DNA of 64,000 nucleotides from Oncomelania hupensis. Taxonomy: Eukaryota; Mollusca; Gastropoda; Littorinimorpha; Pomatiopsidae. The stretch is taken from NCBI GenBank assembly GCA_036898135.1, contig CM072523.1:5035659-5099658 (forward strand). Direction: 5' to 3'. The translations under genes were made by a program, and so were the position numbers. The notes beneath the pieces were generated by a model. It made no database searches and had not been told where the DNA came from. It saw only the letters and a program-made list of their open reading frames with translations. Of the stretch, positions 20,589 to 31,655 are shown one piece after another; position 1 is the stretch's first letter, and every line of letters starts with the position of its first letter.

Positions 20589-21019
20589 TCTCAGTAACAT
20601 TTGAACACTTTTGAACGAAAGTGTTTAAAAGACTCTATGTGAACACTTATAAGTGCAAAAAATTGGTAACATTTAGATTACACTTAAAAGTGTTCAGTAA
20701 AGAGCACTTTTGAACACTTTTGAACACTTTTCATCACACTTATAAGTGTTCAAAAGATGAACACATAATGTTCAAAAGCTGAACATGTAGTGTTCAAATG
20801 CAGAACACATACACACTGAACACTTCTGAACACATTAGAACACTTTTCAACACTTTTCATTACACTTATAAGTGTTCAAATGCTGAACACGTAGAGTTCA
20901 AATGTCGAACACATTTGAACACTTTTCTGAACACTTATAAGTGTTCAGCAAACGTTAAGAAGTGCGAAAAATTGGTAACAGAAAAAGTGTTCTGAAACAG
21001 AACACTTCTGTTTAGAGTG
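20589..21019. repeat. Right subterminal GAACAC/GTGTTC array and terminus
   Basis: About 430 bases packed with GAACACTTTT and AAGTGTTC motifs in both directions. A palindrome close to GAACACTTATAAGTGTTC occurs about four times (near 20640, 20735, 20865, 20930). The segment ends with TTTAGAGTG, the reverse complement of the left terminus. Confidence 0.8.
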
Positions 21020-21065
21020 CACGCACATACACACATACATACACGCTCTCTCTGCCTCACAAACA

Positions 21066-21070
21066 CACAC

Positions 21071-21114
<44 letters not shown>

Positions 21115-21147
21115 TCTCTCACACGCACACACACATGCATCCTCGCA

Positions 21148-21203
<56 letters not shown>

Positions 21204-21256
21204 TTAACATTTGTGATGTTTGAAGAAAAATAAAATTTGTGATTCGGAGAGAGAGG

Positions 21257-21317
<61 letters not shown>

Positions 21318-21320
21318 AGA
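21066..21320. repeat. (TC)n, (CA)n and (GA)n microsatellites
   Basis: TC repeats (21073-21118), CA-rich spacer, GA repeats (21155-21200) and a longer GA tract (21247-21320). The TC and GA tracts form potential inverted pairs. Confidence 0.95.
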
Positions 21321-23215
21321 TCTTAACAATGAAACCCTAAGTTCTTTCTTTGTGATTCTGTTGCATTGTTTATATTATTTGTTTGCTGTAGGGTGGAGAT
21401 AAGGGTTACGGGGAAGGGGGGGGGGGGGGAAGAGTTCACAATGAGTCTGCACATGTCATAAAGCAATTATGCATGGGTTTTCATTTTTGTCCCGATATTG
21501 TTGACTCTTGTTTCCTTTGATAGACGGTACCTTTTTTAAAAAAAATAAATAAATAAACACAGAGGTTGGTTGCTGTTGTTTTTTTTTTTCTTAATCTATC
21601 CAACAGCTTCCACACGTCTGGGTACTTTAGTGCATCAGACACGGCATAACGACGCCACGGCCAGAAATTCCATTTATTATCTTTCGATCTAAGCTATACT
21701 CTAAGAACGGCGATCTGTATCCACAATACAGGCTTACATGTTACTGATGTGTGAGGGTGGGATGTGTACGTTGATCTCTCTGCCTTTACACCACCTGTTT
21801 GAGTGAGGGATGTGTATTTATTGTGGGTGTGGGGGGGTGGATGACACAGGTGAGGAGCGTGTATGTTGGTACAGATCGCCGCGCTTTGAGACTGATTGAT
21901 TTGGTGAAAGGCTCGTATATAGCATCCAGAATTATTATTAGTAATAGTAATTTCACAATCAGTTTGCACCCAAAGTACTAATTGCTCTTGCACAATTACA
22001 TGCAGAAGGAGCATACATTTACATGGTTTTTGAATGCTGGTAAGGTGCCGACGCTCATACTGCATTGAATCCGCAACTTCTTCATTATAGACTATTCTAC
22101 TTATGCCAAGTTGTGTTACATCTTACGGTAGGTCTCAGGTTCCTTGGTGCAACAGAAATCACTCATTCTTTTTAATTATTTACCGTTATAGCTGCGTATT
22201 CTTTTAATTTTCAACACAAAATAAACCACATTTTGCATGCTAGTCTTTTGAACAATTTCTTTTTAAAGAATGTTAGACTGTAAGACTTTTGAAGATTGTT
22301 CTGTTCTGTGCTGTCGTTGAATTTCACTAGACGTTCTTATAGTAGGTCAGTCTACTACTGTCTTTGGTATTCGTAGCTTAGATGTATTATTACCATGTGA
22401 AAGAAGGGACCCTGGCTGTGACTGACAGGCGGTTTATAGTATTACTGCAAGTTAGTGTCGAGTGTGGCCTTCTTCGCTAAGGATACGCGCTCATTGTCAT
22501 CGCGTGGTGCGTTTGTTAGGCTTAGGCACAACGAAACAGAACCTATACAGTGCACTTAATGTTTTACCTTCGTTATTCGGCCTGGGCAGGGCGATGCGCA
22601 ACCAATGAAATAGAACCGGGCCATGACCCAGGTGAGTAACGAGCTAAACTGTTCAGCTCAAAGCAAGCAAAGATGGCGTCGTGGAAGAGCAACCAACCAA
22701 TCAGCAGCTTTCTGAAAGTACCTTCTTTTTTTTCTCCTATATTTTTTTAAAATCTCTCGAGGTCCTTTTGGATGACCCGTCTCGCGTTGTTGTGTGGATA
22801 TGGCCTGATCACGCGGCGGACTAGCCCGCAGAAATAGCAAACAGGCTCGCCCCTAGTGACATGGTTCTGTTGGGTTCAAAGAGGGATGTCCCCACCCCTC
22901 ACCCCCAACAACGGAAAGGTTACGGGAACATTTGAACTTTTACATCGCATTGAACATTGGTTTGAATATTTTTAATTTGTGTTTGGTATTCCGCAATGAT
23001 TAGAACAGTATAGGTTTAAGGATAAATTGTTTGGGGGTGGGTGATTGGTAATTGTGGCATTATTATTATTTCATTGTGCATAGCCGTTGCAAACTCATTA
23101 ATAAACGACGCAATCAGAAATCTATCATAGAGTTGTACTGTTTGTCAATGCAGCGAAAGGTGGTTATACAGACTGACTCAACCTTTATTATCGTTCGTCT
23201 CCTCTCCACACGTCC
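21321..23215. other. No gene seen
   Basis: Mixed AT-rich sequence with a G run near 21417. The stretch around 22893-22945 (CAACGGAAAGGTTACGGGAAC) recurs in diverged form at about 55630-55680, so it is a dispersed repeat piece. No credible coding region. Confidence 0.45.
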
Positions 23216-23220
23216 ACAGG

Positions 23221-23221
23221 C

Positions 23222-23289
<68 letters not shown>
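23221..23289. repeat. (CT)n microsatellite
   Basis: About 68 bases of pure CT. Confidence 0.95.
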
Positions 23290-23292
<3 letters not shown>

Positions 23293-23449
23293 TGAGCTTG
23301 TTAATCAAAATAGATCCCACAGAAAATGTTCATTTCTTTGCAGGTAAAAGGTTCCTAAATGTAGCACCAAGAACCCCAAACAAGATGGTGTATGGTGACT
23401 TGGAAAAGACACCCATTAAGATTAAATGGTTATTTCTAAGCCTTTAAAT

Positions 23450-24370
23450 AGGCCTACTAGTTCTGACTTTTGTTGAGGATGGATGATACTCGGCTCCCAA
23501 GGCAAGCGAGTCGAATGATGTGTACCATGGACAGTAATTTGAAACATAACTGAGCGTCTGAACTGAGATCACTTTTGGAAAGAACTGGCTTTGCCTTCGT
23601 ATGACTGTCCCATGGTGTGGGTAATGAGAAGAAGCTTATTTATCAATTTTAAAAGAGACTCATGGACATCAAGGAACACGACCGGAATGCAGCCTTACAT
23701 GATAGCAACAGATTCGGTCAGTACAGGCAGATTAGGACCAATTTGAAAACAGAAATTTACTTGGACTGTATTATGCAGGAGTGTTTTAGAGACGTCTGAA
23801 CGATTGAGGTTAGGTATTATATACTTTACACAGTGTGTATCAAATGACTGTCCTCTTTGCCCTGGCGCTTGACAAACTGAGCTGCTCATGTTGTAAGCCT
23901 ATATTTGTAACAGATTTCGTCCAAATGCATTTAAAGAGGTGAATGGTTTTCAATCAGGAAAGACATTTTGTTCAGATGATGTCAGGCATGGATGAAAGAA
24001 TGATCAGACAGAATGCATGGTTTATTTACAAATGTTCCCAAATGAGAAACAACAACGACCATTAGGCAGGAAACGGTACACATTAAATATGTTGTTGCCG
24101 CTAGAAGTCGTCAATGGACGAGTCAATAACTATGTGAGCGTGGGTTTGGCAAATACGTGAAAGCAAATAATTGATCAATGAGGTGATAAATATTGAGTTA
24201 GGACCTGCATGGTAATGTGAATGAGATATTTATCTATTGTTAAATATCAGACTTTTTGAGCAACTATATTCATAATCTGCATGCAAAATAGATGGTCTTA
24301 TTGTTTTGTTGATCTTTTTTTTCTTAATATCCCCATTGTACCCCTCATCCCTTAATATGAGCAAATTGCT
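23450..24370. other. No gene seen
   Basis: Unique-looking sequence; no frame with recognisable protein similarity. Confidence 0.45.
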
Positions 24371-24373
24371 AAA

Positions 24374-24516
<143 letters not shown>

Positions 24517-24604
24517 GAATATATCCGAGTGTAAGCTTGGCGAAAGTAATGCGCCGCTTAAAATGATGTATTCCCAAACCGCATAAGAACAAACGTGATA
24601 TCTT

Positions 24605-25003
24605 CACTTGGACCGAAGCGAACTGGGCCTATTTTATTAACTGCGGACGACAAGAGGTGGTCGGTAGACCTATTCTATTTATTTCTTGTTCTTCTGTAAG
24701 GCATATGCCAGACTTGCTTAGGATCGTGGAGACCTTGGGCTGTTTAGCACTTGTCAGCCGTTTCACACTCTGGTAGGCCTTCTTGCTGTTGTTCTTGTTC
24801 AGATTGTTCTTATTTCCTGGCATTTATCTTCTATCCAGCTCTCCTTTGCTGTGCGCATGCCTTTTCGGATGTCATTGTTGATTTTTCGGTAGGCATCAGC
24901 TCCCTGTGAGGTGTTCATTTTCTTTTTCATCTATCTTCGTTTATCACACAGGTCCAAAAGTTCAGGTGTGATCCACACCTTCTTCTTTGGCCGGTGCTTT
25001 AAA
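24605..25003 (-). mobile_element. LINE fragment (region between endonuclease and reverse transcriptase)
   Basis: The - strand encodes KHRPKKKVWITPELLDLCDKRR, then a stop, then MKKKMNTS..AYRKINNDIRKGMRTAKESWIEDKCQEI and, after frameshifts, KKAYQSVKRLTSAKQPKVSTI. This pattern is typical of the linker between endonuclease and RT in non-LTR retrotransposons (from memory). Stops and shifts show it is dead. It may be the same family as the GGATA-tailed LINE copies elsewhere in the window. Confidence 0.7.
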
Positions 25004-25755
25004 TATAAAAAATAAATTTTATGCAATTATTTCACAATGCGGAATTCTACATTTTTGTAAATAGTATTCGAAAGTTAGAATTGTTGAGTGATTTTTTTGA
25101 AGAAGTTGGTTATAAAATGTTAGTAATTTATAAATTATAATTTATTTTTTCTTCTTAAAAACCCCTAACGTAGATTGAAACAAATAATTCTGAAATGTGA
25201 AATTCCCTGGAAGTTTAGATTTTTTTTCCCGCCGTCTCGAAGTAATTAATATCGTGGTGTAGTGTAAAAGAATTGTTATATTTGCTACATTGTATTATTT
25301 TAAATGACAAAGGAATTGATTTCATAAGTTTGAGAAAAATAAGTAAATTCAACGTTTGAAAGGTTAACACAAGAGTTTTTGTTTAGTTTAACGTCTACGT
25401 CCCTGGTATTCCGTTTGTGTGTGTGTTTTTTTAGACCGATTCTATCTGCACTAGATCTATTTAATATTGTAGTAAACATTTTTTCTAACTTTTCTGCGAG
25501 TGTAAAGAACGTGTGAATGTTTTCCTTTATTGTTGAGGAATTATCAACAAAAGGAATAGCAGACAAGTAACACACAAACTGGTGTAAGCAAGGCAGAGTA
25601 GATTTTGTCTGCTCCACGGTCTGTGGAATGTAATGGACCAAGAGGGAGACTAAGAAGAAGTTCTTTACACTGAGGTGTGCGTGAGGTCTCCATTCCTGGT
25701 CCTTGCTAGGAACTGACCGTGGAGTCGGAGAAAATATATATATACACCATCTTAC
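25004..25755. other. No gene seen
   Basis: Strongly AT-rich with many T runs. A - strand frame of 113 codons (25300-25641) shows no domain. Confidence 0.45.
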
Positions 25756-25759
25756 CCAG

Positions 25760-26725
25760 TTTTGTTGTGACAGTTGAAATAGTTTGAGATATTACTCCAC
25801 TTGAGAGTTTTGCACATCCAGATAGCGGATGGCGGACAGATAGACCGACGGATGGAAAACATTAAAAAAAATAAATGTGTTTTACTACTTAGGATTCATC
25901 TTAGACAGATTTTGAAAAATCTGAAAACACTTTTTTTTTTAGGGAGGAGGGTGAGAGAATACACCGACATGCAAGCGAGTCAAAAATTGACGCGCTCATA
26001 CAGAAAAACAAGAATCTGTACAGAAATCCACACACATCAACACAAAACACACACACACACATACACAATTTTTGTATCAGATCAATGGTATACTAGTTAA
26101 ACGCCGGGAGACCACTGTTTTGTTTTGAATGCTACACATTGAGGACCTTAAGGTTTATTTCATACTAGCTCAGTTTCACCCGCATGAACGACATATATAA
26201 TGCCTGAATAGTAAATCTACACAAATGCGCTCACAGACATGCTGATCTATGCGCTCATACACACAATAACACACGCACGCATACATTAAAACACAACAAC
26301 AAGATAACAAGACATTGAAGTGTATTTCCAGACACACATAGCCGAAAAACACGCATTATCAAAAGTGTTCATTTTTGACGCTGTGACTCGGCTTTATTCT
26401 AAAGAAAGGAGGGGGACAAACAATCGGAATGACAGCCCACTATCTCAACAATCTGCGAGAAAACAAAAACAAAACACTTAACTGAGACAATTTTCAGATA
26501 CAAGGCAAAACGTGTTTAGAAAATGGGTGTAGCACGATGACCTTGACCGATGAGAAAGTACAGATAGTTAAATATTCGCGCATACATATAACATCGAAAT
26601 GAAATCAACAATGAAATCGCGCGCGCGAATGATCTAACATCATTACCCGTACTTAAAAAAATCCGCGCACACATATAAAATCGCAAAGAAATCAACAATC
26701 AACTCGCACGCACTCATGAGCAAAT
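25760..26725. repeat. Dispersed CA/CG-rich repeat family 3, copy 1
   Basis: Shares GGGAGACCACTGTTTTGTTTTGAATGCTACA and TTTCACCCGCAT with the copies at 30885 and, more weakly, 34000. It also shares the start TTGAGATATTA.TCCACTTG with the 34 kb copy. It contains CA-rich and CGCGC-rich tracts and ATCAACAATGAAATCGC motifs. No coding capacity. Confidence 0.65.
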
Positions 26726-26730
26726 ATAAC

Positions 26731-26908
26731 CACAAAGTTCTTGAGTCTGAAAGCAGTTACGTTGTTGGCGTTAGCATTCATGCTACGTCGGTGGGACATC
26801 GCTCCGAAAGCAATCGTGTGTAATGATGAACCAAAAGCGGGCAGTCCTGTCCACAACATGAATGCTAACGCCAACAACGTAACTGCTTTCAGACTCAAGA
26901 ACTTTGTG
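26731..26908. repeat. Perfect 52-bp inverted repeat with 74-base loop
   Basis: 26731-26782 and 26857-26908 are exact reverse complements. The arms include GTTGTTGGCGTTAGCATTCATG. Homology stops sharply at both outer edges. No flanking duplication is obvious. Confidence 0.92.
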
Positions 26909-27029
26909 CTCAGCCTGTCATTTTCACCCAGGGAGGAAAACAAACGTGTAAAGGCAACAGGCTGGACCTTTTTCATCGGTATCTTTGCATCAGTCTTAAT
27001 GAGTGCCGTTATTAGCCGAACTATATCAC

Positions 27030-27066
27030 AGTACCAACGACATCTGAGTTACGGGATAGGATAGGA
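27030..27066 (+). mobile_element. 3' tip of a GGATA-tailed LINE
   Basis: ACCAACGACATCTGAGTTACGGGATAGGATAGGAT matches the last bases of the LINE copies ending at 39085, 43745 and 52345. Confidence 0.7.
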
Positions 27067-28625
27067 TCACTGTATTTTGTGCGGTCCGCACGTCCTAAAG
27101 CATTGTTTACATAATTTATTGCTGCAAGAATGACATTGGTAATGGTGAAGAATGCACGGTGAAGGAGCGGCGAACGTACAGCGGTGAAGACCGATGGACA
27201 GGGAATGGTGAACTGTGATGTGATAAACGGTGAACGGCGAACAATCAACGAAAGACGATGTAGACTGATGAAGTATAAACGGTGAACTGTCAAAGGAGAA
27301 GTGAGAGAGAGACAAAGACGGCTATAACGGTCAACGCTCTGGCATGCATGATCACAAAACACCACCACCTTAGTCTCTTCGCCGACATTCGTAATGATAG
27401 AAAGCCTGCGTTCTAAACATCCGCAGAATGCGAAATAAAAATTTTTCACACCATGAGTTCAGTCGTAACTCGCGACACAAAACATTTTCCACTATCAACA
27501 ACAATCTGTGCAGCTTGCGGCTTACCACACTGATGTTAGCAAAAACGAAAAAAAAAAAAAGAAAAAAAAAGGTCTCCACTTTATTACTATGCGCTATAAA
27601 AGTACCAAGGTAATAACTTTCAAATTTTATGGAAAAAGGGTAAAGAGGATTTTTCTAAATGTCTCACTGAAGGATTGTGATATAAAGTGATGAAAATCGT
27701 GAAACAAACACAAAGAATAATTTATAAAAGGTATGAGTCGAGTGGTTTAGATTTTTATTTATTTTTTTTGCAATGGAAATAAAATTTTTTTTGAAATAAA
27801 ATAAAATTTTAATTAGATTTATAAAATTGTGTTATATAATTTGTTAAAAACAAAAAAAAAAAAAAAAAAAAAAGTATTGTTTAAGCGGACTGCAAAATAA
27901 ACGAGGTTGAAAGGTTCATGATCCGTATAAAATAATATAAAAAAAAAAAAAAATTTGAATTTGTTGTTTTTTTGTTTTTTTGTTGATTTGATGATTTTTT
28001 TGTAATTTATTTTTTTTTTTTTCTTTTTTTTGTTTTTGTTGTTGTTTGTTTTTTGTTTTTGTGGTTGCTGCTGGTTGTGTTTGAAAGGTGGTGACCTGGC
28101 TGTGGTGGTGGGTGATGGTCGGTCCATTTCGAGAGGAAAAAGAAGGATAAAGTGAAATTTTGTTTTAGGTTGTTTAGATAATATATAGATAAATAATATT
28201 TTAAAAGTTAAAAATAAGTGATGAATGTGTTAAAAGTCAAAGACCAAATTATGACTCACCGCTCCTTATGGATATATAAGACAATAAATATGAAAAAAAA
28301 CAAAAAAAAAAAAAAAAAAAAACCAAATTTTTACGTATACACACACACGTTGCAGAGGAAGTATGATTTCGTTATTTCCCTTCAAAGTGTCGAGAGTTTC
28401 TTTTGTTGTTCAAATGTACTAACTGATAATAAACACCATTTCCCACTATTCAACTCGTTTTAACCAAGACACTTGAGTCTCTTGAGATTTTAATAATAAA
28501 TGCAATAAATCATTTGACGGGACAAATGGCTTTATCACATGAAAAACTAATCATGAGAAATTACCATTATTGCACACAAAAACACAACAACAATATTTAT
28601 ATAACTAACCCACCCCTAGGCCCAC
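27067..28625. other. AT-rich DNA with A/T homopolymers, no gene seen
   Basis: Short imperfect GGTGAA repeats at 27140-27260, poly-A near 27550, 27850 and 28300, and T-rich stretches near 28000. Lys/Asn-rich frames are artefacts. Confidence 0.5.
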
Positions 28626-29035
28626 ACACTTAATAAATGAATAAATAGTCATTGTTATATAAGTACAACGGACTGCAGAGGGACGAATCGGGACAACTTG
28701 GTTGAAAGAGGTTTGACTCCTGATCCGTATAAAAGGTCTGCCGAAACAACCCTAATGGTAACACTGAAGGCACTCCACTATCCAGCCACTTTACAATAAA
28801 GGCATCCCATCTGTACTCGAATTTATCGAACCCCCGTTTACAAGAACAAAATAGATATATAAGCATCATTATAAAATATTAACAAAGCATATACATATAA
28901 AATGCCTACATCGCTAACTAATACCATAGAACGCCCTAGTGACCATTTGGCAGAAAGCGTCTAATAGCCCTAAAGTGACCCAACAGACCCCATACACAAA
29001 TGAGGAGCTTGGAGAGAGTTTTCAAGAAAAAGGAA
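28626..29035 (-). mobile_element. Dispersed repeat family 1, truncated copy
   Basis: TAAATGAATAAATAGTCATTG tail, then a diverged GTACAACGGACTGCAGAGG start and the usual internal blocks (CCACTTTACAATAAAGGCATCCCA, TGCCTACATCGCTAA, GAAAGCGTCTAATA). It stops near GAGTTTTCAAGAAAAAGG. Confidence 0.8.
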
Positions 29036-29218
29036 AGAAACAGACAGAAACGATTAAAAGGGACAAAGAAAAATAAGTGAAAAGGTTATAACATAAAAAT
29101 TAATTAATTTTTAAAAAATGAAATACAATTTTTAAACAAATTAGGCACACACAAAAGTTTTTTGTTTTTTGGGTGTTACTTCACGCGATGTCTACTACAA
29201 ACATCTAAAACCTAGTTG

Positions 29219-29246
29219 TAGTATAGTAGTAGTAGTAGTAGTAGTA

Positions 29247-29280
<34 letters not shown>

Positions 29281-29312
29281 CAGTAGTAGTAGTAGTAGTA
29301 GTAGTAGTACTT

Positions 29313-29345
<33 letters not shown>

Positions 29346-29363
29346 TTACTACTAATAATAATA
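29219..29363. repeat. (TAG)n then (TAC)n, a self-complementary microsatellite
   Basis: A run of TAG triplets is followed by TTC and a run of TAC/ACT triplets. TAG and CTA runs are reverse complements, so the whole tract can fold into a long hairpin. Confidence 0.95.
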
Positions 29364-29602
29364 ATGTTTGTATAGCGCTCAAACCAGATTCGCGGTCTGC
29401 TCTGCGCAATCACTCGCAGTCAAACGCAAACACACACACACACTAACTGCATAGTGGTTCAAACAAAATTACATAAATGCGTATGCACACACACACGCCC
29501 ACACACCTACACACAAGCATGATCGCCAGAAAAATTTGCATGGACGTTTCCGAGCGACATTCTCCACCACCAAACATTTGTGCAGAGCAGAGGGGGAGGG
29601 GG

Positions 29603-29603
<1 letters not shown>

Positions 29604-29643
<40 letters not shown>
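29604..29643. repeat. (GA)n microsatellite
   Basis: About 38 bases of GA after a G-rich tract. Confidence 0.95.
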
Positions 29644-29645
<2 letters not shown>

Positions 29646-29654
29646 AAAAAATAA

Positions 29655-30175
29655 ACACAGATGTATGGTGAAGAGATGAGTCTTTAGATTGTACTTGAAA
29701 GTTGAAGAGACTGAGTAGTGTAGCTGACCTGGTAAAGAGTTCCAGAGATTAGGAGCAAATGAAGAGAAAGAACGTTTTCCAAAGGAATTCAAGGAAAATC
29801 TGGGACAGGAAAGAAGTTAAGCATCGCAAGAACACAAAGTGCGAGTGGGCTGGTACAGAGTCAGAAGTTCAGAGAGATATTTTGTGAAGAATTCAGAGTG
29901 AATGCATGGAAGGACAAACAAGCGACTGTGTATTCTGACGTTTAGTTTTGCCCTTGCAACCAGCCACTGAACTTATGCAAGTGGACATCTCCTGAGCCAG
30001 GATTGGGATGTCTGCTGAGGGTACAGAGTTGTACATTTCAGAATCATCAACGAAAAAGTGATAGAGATGACCAAAGGATTTGATGACAGAGCTGAGAGGT
30101 TGGATATAGTTGGTGAACAGGACATAACTAAGGGCTGATCCTTGGGGAACGCCATATAAGCCTATGGATGTTTGC
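29655..30175 (-). mobile_element. LINE reverse-transcriptase fragment (CR1/L2/Rex1-like)
   Basis: On the - strand, GVPQGSALSYVLFTNYIQPLSSVI..YHFFVDDSEMYNSV corresponds to the RT motif around the catalytic YADD box, here FVDD. Further on, RSFSSFAPNLWNSLPGQLHYSVSSTFKYNLKTHLF is the C-terminal tail typical of these LINEs (from memory). Frames change between the two parts and most of the element is missing. Not functional. Confidence 0.75.
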
Positions 30176-30194
30176 GTTGGAAATATGAGATAAT

Positions 30195-30560
30195 TACAAA
30201 TATCAAGAAATAATTAAAATTTAATTGTCAAATTACAAATATCTTCGAGAGATCATGTTTAATTTTGGCTCTAGCAATCCGCTTGGAAATGCTTCAAAAC
30301 CAAAAACTGTAATGATAACATAGTAATTACAATTTTCATTTGATAATTACAAGTTTTACGTGATGATGCTTAATTTTGGCTAAGGCGGCCTTGCCAAAAA
30401 CTGCATTTACAGGTATCATTGATAATGGTAATTAACACGTGTTCTGTGTAATTTACAAATATGACTGCCTACTAGCGCCAAAACCTGATAATTAACAATA
30501 TCACGGGATAATTATAAATATCAATGCCATATTTACAATAAACACGGAAAAATTGTAGTT
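30195..30560. repeat. Imperfect internal repeats
   Basis: Phrases such as GATAATTACAAATATC and TTAATTTTGGCT recur every 60-120 bases with many differences. Probably an old tandem duplication. Confidence 0.45.
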
Positions 30561-30884
30561 ATCAAGTGAAAATTAAACTTATGGCTTAGAACAGAACCCC
30601 ACACAATCACGAAATCTATAATAAATAAAGCAACACAAACAAAACGAAAGACACAGTGCAGCAAAACAATGTTGTATACTGCAATGTCACGCACATGCAC
30701 AAACACAGTGAGACACTGACACGTACTCATCCACTTACCTTCTCCACAAATACCACTTCACCACAAGCACACCACCATAACTACCTCCCGCCCACCCCCA
30801 TCCCCTGTCCATACACCTATACACAAATACCATTTTACCACAAACACTTCACCACCACTCATTCAACGCCGACACACAAATCAA

Positions 30885-31460
30885 ATGAACAGTGAAATCG
30901 CACGCGCACTTGAGCGCACACAAACCAAAAACAAATATATACGCGCGCTTATACGCGCAAACAAGACAAAAACATTGACAATACAAAAAAGAATGTTAAA
31001 AGAAATTCATCCACTTCAATACATACACCACGTACAGAGTTTTTATATCAGGCAGACATCAGATCAGTGTTATACCAATTAAACACCGGGAGACCACTGT
31101 TTTGTTTTGAATGCTACACCCTGAAGACCTTAAGATCCGAGCGCAGTTTCACCCGCATAAACGGCAAATATGATACATGAACTGTACATCTACACAACTT
31201 AAAATCAAACGCGCTCTCACACATACCAGCTCATACACACACTAAAACACGCGCGCATTCATTAAAAAAATTAAATAAAAAGATGGCAAGCCATTCAAAT
31301 GTATTTCCAGACACTCACAAACTTAGCAGAAAAATAAGCGTTATCAAATATGTCAGTTTTAGGGCCGTGTTGTGATTCGGCTTTACCCTATAGAAGCCAA
31401 AATGAAAACATGAAATAATAGACTATTACCTGAACTATCTGCAAAACAAAAATTATCCCG
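30885..31460. repeat. Dispersed repeat family 3, copy 2
   Basis: Contains CACCGGGAGACCACTGTTTTGTTTTGAATGCTACA and GTTTCACCCGCATAAAC like copy 1, plus GCGC-rich and CA-rich tracts and TGGCAAGCCATTCAAATGTATTTCCAGACA. Confidence 0.7.
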
Positions 31461-31655
31461 ATCGGCTGAGCCAAGTTTGAGACAGCTCAAAATGTGTATA
31501 GAAACTGATGAAGCACAATGATATAAACAACCCGCAGCGGGGTCCTTGATTATGAAGTCCCAGTATACTAAAACGCAACAAAATCACTTCAGCCTTTTTT
31601 TTATTTTTTTTTAATAACAAAATGACTCCAGTGACCTTGTCCTTTCATGGCAATA

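Larger units (their letters stand above)
4948..21019 (+). mobile_element. Candidate two-gene EnSpm/CACTA-like DNA transposon (~16 kb)
   Basis: The left edge reads CACTCTAAA (4948-4956) and the right edge TTTAGAGTG (21011-21019), exact reverse complements facing outward. Both sit at the outer side of arrays dense in GAACAC/GTGTTC motifs (4958-5235 and 20589-21010). These arrays are not seen elsewhere in the window. CACTA-type elements are known for CACT-starting ends, subterminal repeats in both orientations, and two genes. Here a Tnp2-like transposase and a spliced second gene lie in the same direction between the ends. A CA dinucleotide flanks both ends and may be the target duplication, but the surroundings are CA-rich, so this is weak. 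The element also holds later insertions. Boundary and class are inferred; the two genes are seen directly. Confidence 0.65.

Noticed and set aside
20240..20614. 124-codon frame as a third gene of the transposon
   Set aside because: No recognised domain, AT-rich, and it ends within the subterminal repeats.
26741..27064. 107-codon frame across the perfect inverted repeat
   Set aside because: The same peptide pattern appears on both strands because of the palindrome; no protein similarity.
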